Origin: Bacteroidales bacterium UBA3684
GTDB lineage: Bacteria > Bacteroidota > Bacteroidia > Bacteroidales > P3
DNA length: 30,901 bases
Assembly (NCBI GenBank): GCA_002372855.1
Contig: DFIZ01000079.1
Span: 1-30,901 of the forward strand
Direction of reading: 5' to 3'
The notes beneath the pieces were generated by a model. It saw only the letters and a list, made by a program, of their open reading frames with translations, had not been told where the DNA came from and did no database searches. A program made the position numbers and the translations under genes. This document shows, one piece after another, positions 1 through 7,391 of the stretch (position 1 is the first letter of the stretch; every line of letters starts with the position of its first letter).

Positions 1-107
1 TGCACTTGATTGTTGAGTCTACAATGGGAAATTTTTATGTTTTGGGTGCAATAAATCAGTCGGTTCTCCGTTAAGATTTGTTAAGGATTGAAATTTTTTA
101 TCGCAAA

Positions 108-1535
108 ATGGACAATATACAAGAGTTGGAAACCAAGCCGATGGGCAAGCTTCTGTGGCAGTATGCGCTGCCGGCGGTGGCGAGCCAGGTGGTGACGTCG
201 ATTTACAATATCGTTGACCGTATCTTCCTGGGCAACAGCATCGGCGACGGCAAGATGCTCCTTGCGGCGCTGACCATCACGTTCCCGGTGATGAACATCA
301 TCCATGCCTTCGGTTCGCTGGTGGGTGCCGGTTCGAGTGCCCGCATGAGCATCGTGCTGGGACGGAAAGATGTGCGCTGGGCGGAGAAGATATTGGGCAA
401 CAGTGTGTTGCTGACGTTCCTGTTCGGCTTTATCTTTGTGGTGGGCGGCTACCTGTGGATGCACCCCATTATGAACCTTTTTGCCGACGGCGCCTCGGCG
501 TCGGTGATCGACGCGGCGTGCGAGTATATGTACATCGTGCTGCCGGGTATGTTCCTGTTGACGCTGACGTTCAACCTCGTAGGTCTTATCCGCTCGAGCG
601 GCTACCCGATGAAGGGCATGTGGATCATGGTGGGCGGCGCGGTGCTGAACATCGTGCTGGACTATGTGTTTATCAGCGTGTTGGGCTGGGGCATGAAAGG
701 TGCGGCGTGGGGCACCACCATCTCGATGGCGTCGTCGTCGGCCGTGGCCGTGGCGCATTTCATGCTGCCGCACTCGTTCATCCGCTTCAAACGCCATGCG
801 TGGCGTCCCAAGTTGTACATTTTCAGGAATATCCTTGCCATCGGTATCAGCCCGTTCTCGATGAATGTGGCTGCCTTTGCCGTGGTGGCCGTGCTGAACC
901 GCCAGCTGATACGCTTCGGCGGCGACGACGCCATGACGGTCTATGGCGCTGCCAACTCGGCCATGGGTCTGGTGTTCATGGTGATGCTCGGCCTGTGCCA
1001 GGCCATGCAGCCCATTGCGGGCTACAACTACGGCGCACGGCGCAACGACCGCCTGCGCGAGGTGTACCTGCTGACGATGAAGGTCTGTCTGCTCATCGGC
1101 GTGGTGGGCATGGTGTTGTCGCTGGTGTTTCCGCGCACCATCATCGGGTTCTTCAACTCCGAGCCCGAGATACTTGCCATGGGCGCTCCGGCGTTGCGCT
1201 ACCTGATGGTGATGTGCCCGCTGATAGCGTTCACGGTGACCAACTCGCAGCTGTTCCAGTCGATCGACCAGCCGTGGATAGCCATCGTGACGAGCCTTTC
1301 GCGGCAGGTTATCTTCCTCATTCCGTTGTCGTTGATACTGCCCGACTTGTTGATGGACTTCAACCATGGCGACGGCGTCACCGGTGTGTGGCAGGCCTGC
1401 ATGGTGTGCGACGTGCTGGGAGCGGTGCTGAGCGGCGTGTTGCTGCTGACGCACAGGCAGGTGTTCCGCATGGACTATGTGCCCAAGGAGCGCCGTCCGA
1501 AGAAGGAGCTGGGGCCCAAGGAGGACGACAAGTGA
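108..1535 (+). CDS. MATE family multidrug/Na+ efflux transporter
   Basis: A 475-residue polytopic inner-membrane protein. Seen: about twelve hydrophobic segments, an N-terminal motif resembling the start of MATE proteins (KLLWQYALPAVASQVVTSIYNIVDRIF, here split as KLLWQYALPAVA then SQVVTSIYNIVDRIF) and a second-half repeat containing FSMNVAAF and GLCQAMQPIAGYNYGA, the latter characteristic of the family. MATE proteins export cationic drugs and metabolites in exchange for Na+ or H+; the substrate here cannot be told. Start: an upstream TTG at 78 is in frame, but the ATG at 108 begins at the usual distance from the first membrane segment, so 108 is preferred. The charged C-tail (KERRPKKELGPKEDDK) is cytoplasmic by inference. 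It is followed by a heptamer repeat and murB on the same strand. Confidence is high for the family, low for substrate. Confidence 0.93.
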   Translation: MDNIQELETKPMGKLLWQYALPAVASQVVTSIYNIVDRIFLGNSIGDGKMLLAALTITFPVMNIIHAFGSLVGAGSSARMSIVLGRKDVRWAEKILGNSVLLTFLFGFIFVVGGYLWMHPIMNLFADGASASVIDAACEYMYIVLPGMFLLTLTFNLVGLIRSSGYPMKGMWIMVGGAVLNIVLDYVFISVLGWGMKGAAWGTTISMASSSAVAVAHFMLPHSFIRFKRHAWRPKLYIFRNILAIGISPFSMNVAAFAVVAVLNRQLIRFGGDDAMTVYGAANSAMGLVFMVMLGLCQAMQPIAGYNYGARRNDRLREVYLLTMKVCLLIGVVGMVLSLVFPRTIIGFFNSEPEILAMGAPALRYLMVMCPLIAFTVTNSQLFQSIDQPWIAIVTSLSRQVIFLIPLSLILPDLLMDFNHGDGVTGVWQACMVCDVLGAVLSGVLLLTHRQVFRMDYVPKERRPKKELGPKEDDK

Positions 1536-1577
1536 GTGATGAGTGTTTTGTGTTAAGTGTTAAGTGATTAGTGTTTA
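1534..1577 (+). repeat. Intergenic heptamer tandem array between the MATE gene and murB
   Basis: Starting in the MATE stop codon, about six 7 bp units of the form (A/T)AGTGTT or GTGTTAA follow each other with small changes (for example GTGTTAA at 1550-1556 and 1557-1563, then GTGATTA and GTGTTTA). The array ends 14 bp before the murB ATG. Units of this type contain TAA, so the array could not be read through. Compare the arrays at 15481, 16343 and 20592. Confidence 0.75.
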
Positions 1578-1591
1578 GTTTCGGAGTTTTG

Positions 1592-2572
1592 ATGAAAGTT
1601 TTTGAAAATATATCGCTGAAGGCGTACAATACTTTTGGCATCGACGCCAAGGCCCGCTGCATGGCGGTGCTGGAACCGGGGGACGACCCCGCTTCGTTGC
1701 CGCTCGGGGGCGCCTGGATGGTGCTCGGGGGCGGCAGCAACATGGTGTTCACCCGCGATTACGACGGCACGGTGGTCCGTTTGGACACGGTGCAGGAGGT
1801 CTCGGTGCGGCCCGACGGCGACTGCGCGACGGTCACCGCCTGGGGTGGCATGGTGATGGACGACCTGGTGGCCTGGAGCCTTGAACATGGACTGTACGGC
1901 CTGGAGAACCTCACGGCCATTCCGGGGACGGTGGGGGCGTCGGTGGTGCAGAACGTCGGGGCCTACGGCGTGGAGGCCAAGGATGTGGTGGAGAGCGTGG
2001 AGGTGTACGACCTTCGCGAGGGGCGTTTCTGTACGTTCAGCAATGCGGACTGCCGTTTCGCCTACCGCGATTCGATGTTCAAGCACTCTGCGGGACGGTT
2101 CCTGGTGCTGCGGGTGTGCTACCGCTTGCGTCGGGAATTCAAGGCCAATCTGAGCTACAAGGCTTTGGAGGGCCTTCCCCATGCCTCGGCGGCCGAGTTG
2201 CGCCAGGCCATCGCCGACCTGCGGTGGGGCAAGCTGCCCAGGCCCGAGGAGCATGGGTCGGCAGGCAGTTTCTTCAAGAACCCCGTGGTGGGCGAGGAAG
2301 TGTACGAGGGTCTGCGCCAGCGGTTTGCCGACATGCCCGAGGCGCACCGCACGGCGGAGGGGTACAAACTCTCGGCGGGCTGGCTGATAGACCGTGCCGG
2401 ATGGAAGGGACGCACGATGGGCAAGGCCGGCGTGTGGCCCCGGAACGCCCTGGTGCTCTACAATGCCGGCGGTTGCACCGGCACGGAGGTCGTTGCCCTG
2501 GCCCGCGAAATACAACAGGATGTGAAACAGAAATTCGGCGTCGCACTCACGCCGGAAGCAATTATAATTTAA
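1592..2572 (+). CDS. murB: UDP-N-acetylmuramate dehydrogenase (MurB)
   Basis: Cytoplasmic FAD enzyme that uses NADPH to reduce UDP-GlcNAc-enolpyruvate to UDP-N-acetylmuramate, the second committed step of peptidoglycan synthesis. Seen: N-terminal NTFGIDAKA; FAD-binding stretch GGGSNMVFTRDYDGTVV; the flavin loop AIPGTVGASVVQNVGAYG; the catalytic serine in GSAGSFFKNPV; and the C-terminal glutamate in LTPEAIII. Its 326 residues fit the longer E. coli-type (type I) enzymes. The ATG at 1592 is chosen over an in-frame GTG at 1571 because the upstream codons lie in the heptamer repeat and the family begins near residue MKVFENISL; CGGAG at 1582-1586 is a possible weak ribosome site. The stop codon is two bases before the left arm of the GxxExxY cassette, so murB lost or never had a native terminator there. 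Confidence 0.97.
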   Translation: MKVFENISLKAYNTFGIDAKARCMAVLEPGDDPASLPLGGAWMVLGGGSNMVFTRDYDGTVVRLDTVQEVSVRPDGDCATVTAWGGMVMDDLVAWSLEHGLYGLENLTAIPGTVGASVVQNVGAYGVEAKDVVESVEVYDLREGRFCTFSNADCRFAYRDSMFKHSAGRFLVLRVCYRLRREFKANLSYKALEGLPHASAAELRQAIADLRWGKLPRPEEHGSAGSFFKNPVVGEEVYEGLRQRFADMPEAHRTAEGYKLSAGWLIDRAGWKGRTMGKAGVWPRNALVLYNAGGCTGTEVVALAREIQQDVKQKFGVALTPEAIII

Positions 2573-2574
2573 TA

Positions 2575-2630
2575 TTTTAACGACAACAGAGACAACAAAG
2601 ACAACGGCGAAACGCCAACATGGCGTTTCG
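2575..2630 (+). repeat. Left inverted-repeat arm of the GxxExxY cassette
   Basis: Composed of TTTT, three 9-mers of form nnnGACAAC (2579-2605), a short GGC spacer, and a hairpin with a perfect 9 bp stem GAAACGCCA / TGGCGTTTC (2609-2617 and 2621-2629) around loop ACA. It begins two bases after the murB stop codon. Confidence 0.85.
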
Positions 2631-2645
2631 GTTCACAGATGATGT

Positions 2646-3110
2646 ATGATTGATATAGCGAAATATAAAGATGAAAGTTACGATGTGCTGGGTGCCCTCT
2701 ACAATGTCAAGAGGGAACTTGGACCAGGTTTGAATGAAAAGGTGTATCAGGAGGGGTTGATGCTGGAATTGCAAATGTCGGACATTCCTTTCGAAAAAGA
2801 AAAGGCCTTTCATCCTGTGTACCGGGGAAAGAGTATGGAATCGATTTTTTATCTGGATTTCTTGTGCAAGGGGACTATTATCGTGGAGTTGAAATCGGTT
2901 GTTTCGTTGTCGAAAGACCATCGGGCACAGCTGTTTAATTATATGCATCTTGTGAAACCACACACGGGCATATTGGTTAATTTTGCCCTTAGATTTGTTG
3001 AAATAGAGAGATACTATTATGATTGTGACGCAGACCAAATCCTAAAAACGGATGGGACTGCAATAAAAAACAAATATGACGATTATATCACGATCAACCA
3101 GACTAGATGA
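2646..3110 (+). CDS. GxxExxY family protein, PD-(D/E)XK nuclease-like
   Basis: A 154-residue soluble protein. Seen: the naming motif GLNEKVY (G-x-x-E-x-x-Y) near residue 30; a nuclease-like core with Asp in FYLDFLCKG, then VELKSV (E-x-K) about ten residues later; and QLFNY (Q-x-x-x-Y), as in RecB-type nucleases. Together these give the E, D, ExK and QxxxY set expected of PD-(D/E)XK enzymes (PF13366-type), so the active site looks intact. The function of the family is not established; a nucleic-acid-cutting role is inferred from the fold. Codon use is AT-rich and unlike murB or the next gene. The ATG at 2646 is 16 bp inside the left arm's hairpin. The C-tail after ERYYYD is hydrophilic and longer than I expect for the family. 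It lies between inverted repeats and has no partner gene. Confidence 0.85.
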   Translation: MIDIAKYKDESYDVLGALYNVKRELGPGLNEKVYQEGLMLELQMSDIPFEKEKAFHPVYRGKSMESIFYLDFLCKGTIIVELKSVVSLSKDHRAQLFNYMHLVKPHTGILVNFALRFVEIERYYYDCDADQILKTDGTAIKNKYDDYITINQTR

Positions 3111-3122
3111 CAGAGAGCGATA

Positions 3123-3178
3123 GGAAAACGCATGTTGCGTTTTCCCCGTTGTCTTTGTTGTCAGGGTTGTCGTTAAAA
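3123..3178 (-). repeat. Right inverted-repeat arm of the GxxExxY cassette
   Basis: Mirror image of the left arm: hairpin with perfect 9 bp stem GAAAACGCA / TGCGTTTTC (3124-3132 and 3136-3144), loop TGT (ACA on the other strand), then three GTTGTCnnn units (3148-3174) and AAAA. The arm ends 12 bp before the next start codon, so any promoter or leader of that gene lies in this repeat. Confidence 0.85.
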
Positions 3179-3190
3179 AAAAGAATAAAT

Positions 3191-3799
3191 ATGGAGAAAG
3201 CAGAAGTTTTTTGGAAGTGGTTTGAGGACCACAACGAGCAGCTGGTGGCCATGGGCGACCTGGAGGAGAAGGAACGCACGGAGCTGGAGAACGCCCTGCA
3301 GTATCAGCTGACGAAATATTGCAACGGCTTGTCCTACGAGATTGGCGACGCCACGGCCAACGGACGCACGCTGACCTTCACCGCCGAGGGCGACACCGAC
3401 CTGTTCCGCTATGTGGTGGAACTGGTGGATGCGGCCCCGGACCTGGACTGGTGGGAGTTCGTGGCGTTCAAGCAGCCGATGGGTACGGAACTGAAGGTGA
3501 GGTTCGACCGCTGGGTGTTCGACACTCGCAAGATGTACTTCGAGCAGCTGGAATGCGAAGAGGAGCCAGACATGCTGGGCCTGAGGATTGCCGTCGAGGG
3601 TTCGCAGCCTGAGAACGAGGATTTCCAGGTGGGCGTGTATGTGACGCTGGAGGCCCTGATGGGCGAGTTCGACTGCGCCACGCTCGTTGGATACATGGAG
3701 ACGGTTCCGGTGCCTGCCGAGCCCTTCGAGAGCGGATTCCAGAAGCTGGACGACCTGCCGAAGTTCGTCGAGTGGTTCAAGCGCAAGCGCGATGAATAG
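3191..3799 (+). CDS. Acidic conserved protein of unknown function
   Basis: A 202-residue, strongly acidic protein rich in Trp and Phe, without signal peptide or membrane segment. The pattern QLTKYCNGLSYEIG, then LTFTAEGDTDLF, VELVDAAPDLDWWEFVAFKQP and the C-terminal LPKFVEWFKRK, resembles uncharacterised cytoplasmic proteins I associate with Bacteroidota; I know no function. An in-frame reading extends upstream to 3107, but those 28 codons are the translated inverted-repeat arm, so the ATG at 3191 is preferred. No Shine-Dalgarno sequence is seen, only A-rich sequence, as is common in this phylum. The stop codon overlaps the start of the sialidase gene by 8 bp, which implies co-translation. 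Confidence 0.75.
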   Translation: MEKAEVFWKWFEDHNEQLVAMGDLEEKERTELENALQYQLTKYCNGLSYEIGDATANGRTLTFTAEGDTDLFRYVVELVDAAPDLDWWEFVAFKQPMGTELKVRFDRWVFDTRKMYFEQLECEEEPDMLGLRIAVEGSQPENEDFQVGVYVTLEALMGEFDCATLVGYMETVPVPAEPFESGFQKLDDLPKFVEWFKRKRDE

Positions 3800-4931
3800 G
3801 CTGTGGCGTATGCTGCTGCTGGCGGCGTTGCTGCTGGCGGCATCGGCCTGCAAGTCGGTTGCCGATTCGTCGGCGTCGGACGAGGTCCCTTTCATCGAAT
3901 GCCAGCGGCTTTATGCTCCGGTCGACTACGGCTCGGCCAATTGGCGCATCCCTGCGCTGCTGTGTCTGGACGACGGCACACTGCTGGCTGTCAACGACAA
4001 ACGCAAATACAACGAGACCGACCTGCCGGAGGACATCGACATCGTCTGTCGACGCTCGTCGGACCTCGGCAAGACGTGGAGCGAGCCGCAGACCATCGTC
4101 GAGGGGACGGGCTACAAGCACGGCTATGGTGACCCGGCGTTGGTGCAGTGCGCGAACGGCGACGTGCTGTGTTTCTTCGTGGGTGGCAACGGTTTGTGGG
4201 CTTCCACCGAGGGTGACCCGCAGCGCAGCTACGTCTGCCGCTCGACCGACCGCGGGCAGACCTGGGGAGAACCCGAAGACATTACCTCCATGCTTTGGGG
4301 CAGTCAGGCGTTGAACACCACCTGCCGCAACTACAAGGCCTCGTTCTTCGCCTCCGGCAACGCGTTGCGACTGAAGCATGGCGAGCACAAGGGAAGGGTG
4401 ATGGTGGCTGCGGCGATGTGCCGGAAGAGTGCGCAGGTGCTGGACAACTTCGTCGTCTACAGCGACGACGACGGCCGTTCCTGGCAGGTGTCGCAGCGTG
4501 CTTTCGCACAGGGCGACGAGGCCAAGCTGATGGAGCTGAACGACGGGAGGGTACTGCTCAGCGTACGCCGCAGCGGCGCACGGGGCTATAATGTTTCCGC
4601 CGACGGCGGCGCGACGTGGGGAACGCAGGGTGTATGGGACGAGATGACGGCCAACGCCTGCAACGGCGACATGCTGAGGGTGAACGACACGCTGATTCTG
4701 CATAGCCTGCCCAATTCGATGCAGCGCGAGAAGGTCAGTATTTTCAGCAGCACCGACGAGGGGCGGACGTGGCACAGCCCGGTGCTGTTGTTCGACGGCC
4801 CGTCGGTCTACTCCTCGCTGACCCTCCTGCCCGACGGCACCATCGGGGCCTACATCGAGCAGAACCCCTCGGGGGCCTGCGAGTTGTGGTACTACCGTTT
4901 CAACCTCGCCTGGCTCTTCGGGCAGCGGTAA
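3792..4931 (+). CDS. Exo-alpha-sialidase lipoprotein, GH33-like
   Basis: Hydrolyses terminal sialic acids from glycoconjugates, probably at the cell envelope. Seen: a type II signal peptide with lipobox ending at Cys20 (LAASAC); a WRIP motif in place of the usual F/YRIP near residue 54, carrying the first arginine of the substrate triad; and five Asp-box repeats of form SxDxGxTW (SSDLGKTW, STDRGQTW, SDDDGRSW, SADGGATW, STDEGRTW), marking a six-bladed beta-propeller. At 379 residues it is a single catalytic domain with no visible carbohydrate-binding module. No sialate catabolism genes (nan) are nearby. Start ATG 3792 overlaps the previous stop; an upstream in-frame start would only add out-of-family residues before the signal peptide. 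The gene converges with the minus-strand gene ending at 4934, leaving a 2 bp gap and no terminator. Confidence 0.92.
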   Translation: MNRLWRMLLLAALLLAASACKSVADSSASDEVPFIECQRLYAPVDYGSANWRIPALLCLDDGTLLAVNDKRKYNETDLPEDIDIVCRRSSDLGKTWSEPQTIVEGTGYKHGYGDPALVQCANGDVLCFFVGGNGLWASTEGDPQRSYVCRSTDRGQTWGEPEDITSMLWGSQALNTTCRNYKASFFASGNALRLKHGEHKGRVMVAAAMCRKSAQVLDNFVVYSDDDGRSWQVSQRAFAQGDEAKLMELNDGRVLLSVRRSGARGYNVSADGGATWGTQGVWDEMTANACNGDMLRVNDTLILHSLPNSMQREKVSIFSSTDEGRTWHSPVLLFDGPSVYSSLTLLPDGTIGAYIEQNPSGACELWYYRFNLAWLFGQR

Positions 4932-4933
4932 AT

Positions 4934-5929
4934 CTAATCTATTCTGTGTTCCCCATCGGGGAGTTCCATGGCCTTCAGGCAGCGCTCAAGGGTGAGCATC
5001 GAGGGCGGGAGCTCCAGCGTGTAGTAGATTCGGTATTGCTGGTCGAGGTATCGGTAGTTGTGGTATTCGCGGGTGACGACTTTGCAGCGGGGCTCAATGT
5101 ATTTTGGATCGACCATAACGGAGAGTTTCCTGTAGTCGGGATAGCGGATGAAAATCTCGCGGGCTAACTGTTGGTAGAAGTCCAGCATGGGAGGTGTCTG
5201 TGCGGCGGCATCGGCGCTGTCGGCGACGGTGATGTACATGAAGCACTCGCTGCGGTAGAACTGCAGGTGCATGACGCCGGTGCTGTCGGTGAAGGGCCGT
5301 GGTTTGAAATCGGGCATGAAAGCCTCCAGGGGGTAGTCCTGGCGGAAACAGCGGTCGAGGCTGTCGAGCATTGGCATTTGCCGCAGCAGCAAGGCGGTAT
5401 CGGAGTGGACGACTGCCAGGCAGACGCTGTCCATGGCCTGCACCAGGAGGAAGGTGCGGGCGCTGGAGTCGGGAGAGTGCGTCGTGGCTCCTTGCCAGCG
5501 GTTGCAGAAGTAGTACCCTGTGCCGTCACAGAGCATTCTTTGGTCGGCCCAAGGCGAGGCGGTGACGATGGCGTGGTTGGCAAGGAAGTGCAGCCTTCGT
5601 GCCACGCTGTCGGGCACCCGCATCTCGCTGGTAGTCACCTTTACCTTATGGCGTTTCTTGGCATACGAGATGCACTCTTCGGCCGTGCTGTAGGTCAGCA
5701 GGCTCCGGTTGGCAGGTCCCGCCTCAGGAATCTGCAGGCTCAGGGCACTCTCGGCGAAGAAGGAAGGGCAGCGCATATAAAAAAAATCGTAGCCCTTGTG
5801 CACCAGCTTATCGATGCATATCCGGTCGTAATCCCATGCAAAAGCACAGGGCTCCAGCCGCTTCTGGCCCTGGGCAAAGAAGGGCACCAGCAACGCCAGT
5901 GCCCATATCGATTTCCTGATGTGTTTCAT
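4934..5929 (-). CDS. Secreted protein of unknown function
   Basis: 331 residues beginning with a signal peptide (MKHIRKSIWALALLVPFFAQG, cleaved around AQG-QK). The mature part has several cysteines and a C-terminal half rich in Tyr and Arg (REYHNYRYLDQQYRIYY), but no motif I recognise. It contains a region ending in PDYRKLSVMVDPKYIEPR. It is probably periplasmic or exported. It starts 7 bp after the stop codon of the C1 aminopeptidase on the same strand, so the two are likely co-transcribed; no functional link is proven. Its end meets the sialidase gene tail to tail. Confidence 0.75.
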   Translation of the reverse strand: MKHIRKSIWALALLVPFFAQGQKRLEPCAFAWDYDRICIDKLVHKGYDFFYMRCPSFFAESALSLQIPEAGPANRSLLTYSTAEECISYAKKRHKVKVTTSEMRVPDSVARRLHFLANHAIVTASPWADQRMLCDGTGYYFCNRWQGATTHSPDSSARTFLLVQAMDSVCLAVVHSDTALLLRQMPMLDSLDRCFRQDYPLEAFMPDFKPRPFTDSTGVMHLQFYRSECFMYITVADSADAAAQTPPMLDFYQQLAREIFIRYPDYRKLSVMVDPKYIEPRCKVVTREYHNYRYLDQQYRIYYTLELPPSMLTLERCLKAMELPDGEHRID

Positions 5930-5936
5930 AATTGTG

Positions 5937-7364
5937 CTATTCTTCCGGGGCGAACATCGGGTCCCAGGCGGGGAGCATGATGGGTTTCTGGTCCATCATG
6001 GCGCGGATGTTGGCGGGGATGTACTTCTCTTCGAGGACCACGCGGAACATGTACTCGTTGAACCAGTCGTTGGTCATGATGAGATTGCCCTGGTAGCCGT
6101 AGTTGGGGCCCCAGCTGTTCTCCACCATCCATTTGATGGGCTTGCCGTCCTTGTCGAGGTCGACGGCGCAGAGGGTCATGGCGTGCGAGGAGCCGCTGGC
6201 GAAGGTGGCCACGCGCTGCTTCTTGTCCATGCCGAAGGTGGTGCCCATAAGGCTCTCGTAGTCGTAGTTGTTCATGTCCATCAGGCCGTTGTCGCGGTTG
6301 AGGAATTTTCCCACGTCGCAGCTGAAATACATCATGGTGCTGTCCTTGATGGAGGCGATGCACATGGGGGCGATGTCCTCCATGGGCAGGTTGAGGTAGC
6401 GCCAGTTCTGGCCGTCGTAGACGTGGCGGTCGTACTGGATTTCATACACTTTGTAGTATTCGCGGGTGGGGTCGTTCATCACCATGTAGTACTTGCTGAA
6501 GTCGGTCTTGGCGAATTTCTCGTAGAACTCCTTGGGGGTATAGGTGGCGGTCTCCACAATCTTGCCCGAGGCGTCCTTCTGCTGCCAGGTGAACTGTGCG
6601 GGAGGCTCGCCCATGGTCAGGGCCAGCATGCGGTAGATGGTGCCGAGCATGGAGGTCTTCGTGGCCAAGAGTTTGGCGCCGGAGACACCCTTCTGGGCGG
6701 CCATCTCGCGCAGCTGCAGGCCGTCCTCGCGGAGCTTGAGGGCGATGAGGTTGCTGATGCTGGAGGTGTTGTTGGTGTTGTAGGTCTCGGGCATCACGTC
6801 GGAGGGCACGAGGCCGTACTTGTCGATGAGGTTGGCCACGCCGGTGAACTGGCCGCCGTCGCCGATGGGGTTCTTGAAGAGCCACTGCACCTCCTGGTCG
6901 TCGATGGGTTTCTTGTAGGTGTCGATCATGGCCTGCAGGAAGAGGTTGGCCTTCTCCAGCTGGTCGTAGAAGAAGAGGTAGGCCTGCGAGAACTGGAAGT
7001 CGGCGGGCAGGTGGTGCTTGCGGATGGCCTGGTTGCGGAGCACGTTCATGCCGGTGAACATCCAGCAACGGCCCGAGGACTGCTGGTCGGTGACGGCGCG
7101 GCTTTCCACGCGGTTGCTGAAGTGCGAGTCGAACTTGGTGGCGTTCTCGTAGTTCATGGCCAGCTTGGCGGGGCTCTGGTTCACCATGATGTTGCGCAGG
7201 GCCTTGTCGGAGGCCGAGCCGCCGAAGCTCTTCTTCATCTGCTGCATCATCTCGGTGGTGATGCCGCCGTTGTAGGTGGTCTCCACCTGTTTCTTCTTCT
7301 GTGCCATGGCGCCGCCGCTGATGAGCATGGTGGCCATGGCCAATGCGATGTACTTTGTCTTCAT
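5937..7364 (-). CDS. Secreted C1 family aminopeptidase (PepC / bleomycin hydrolase type)
   Basis: Papain-fold cysteine aminopeptidase that trims N-terminal residues from peptides. Seen: signal peptide ending MAQ-K near residue 22; oxyanion Gln94 and nucleophile Cys100 in TDQQSSGRCWMF, six residues apart as in papain; catalytic His394 in SSHAMTL; and Asn416 in VENSWG. The 475-residue length and the order QSSGRCW, HAMTL, ENSWG match the bleomycin hydrolase family, but most family members (bacterial PepC) are cytoplasmic; the signal peptide suggests periplasmic peptide use, as seen in other Bacteroidota. Family members form hexamers with a C-terminal arm in the active site; this C-terminus ends AWDPMFAPEE and differs from the usual arm. 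It starts 27 bp after the Fic stop, in one likely operon. Confidence 0.93.
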   Translation of the reverse strand: MKTKYIALAMATMLISGGAMAQKKKQVETTYNGGITTEMMQQMKKSFGGSASDKALRNIMVNQSPAKLAMNYENATKFDSHFSNRVESRAVTDQQSSGRCWMFTGMNVLRNQAIRKHHLPADFQFSQAYLFFYDQLEKANLFLQAMIDTYKKPIDDQEVQWLFKNPIGDGGQFTGVANLIDKYGLVPSDVMPETYNTNNTSSISNLIALKLREDGLQLREMAAQKGVSGAKLLATKTSMLGTIYRMLALTMGEPPAQFTWQQKDASGKIVETATYTPKEFYEKFAKTDFSKYYMVMNDPTREYYKVYEIQYDRHVYDGQNWRYLNLPMEDIAPMCIASIKDSTMMYFSCDVGKFLNRDNGLMDMNNYDYESLMGTTFGMDKKQRVATFASGSSHAMTLCAVDLDKDGKPIKWMVENSWGPNYGYQGNLIMTNDWFNEYMFRVVLEEKYIPANIRAMMDQKPIMLPAWDPMFAPEE

Positions 7365-7391
7365 AATAATTATATTTGTTTGTTCTTTATT

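Larger units (their letters stand above)
2575..3178 (+). mobile_element. Putative GxxExxY cassette bounded by 56 bp inverted repeats
   Basis: A roughly 600 bp unit that contains one gene (2646-3110) and is bounded by imperfect inverted repeats, 2575-2630 and 3123-3178, identical at about 45 of 56 positions when one arm is reverse-complemented. The outermost 13 bases (TTTTAACGACAAC) match exactly. The interior is clearly more AT-rich than the GC-rich flanking genes, which suggests a foreign origin. No convincing target-site duplication is visible: the left flank is ...TTTAATA and the right flank AAAAGAATAAAT. No transposase is encoded. Whether the unit moves by itself, by another protein in trans, or is an intervening-sequence-like insertion is inference. 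Confidence 0.7.

Noticed and set aside
1..107. A promoter before the MATE gene
   Set aside because: TATGTTTTG and TAAGATTTG are each one base too long for TAnnTTTG and have no clear -33, so I did not call one.
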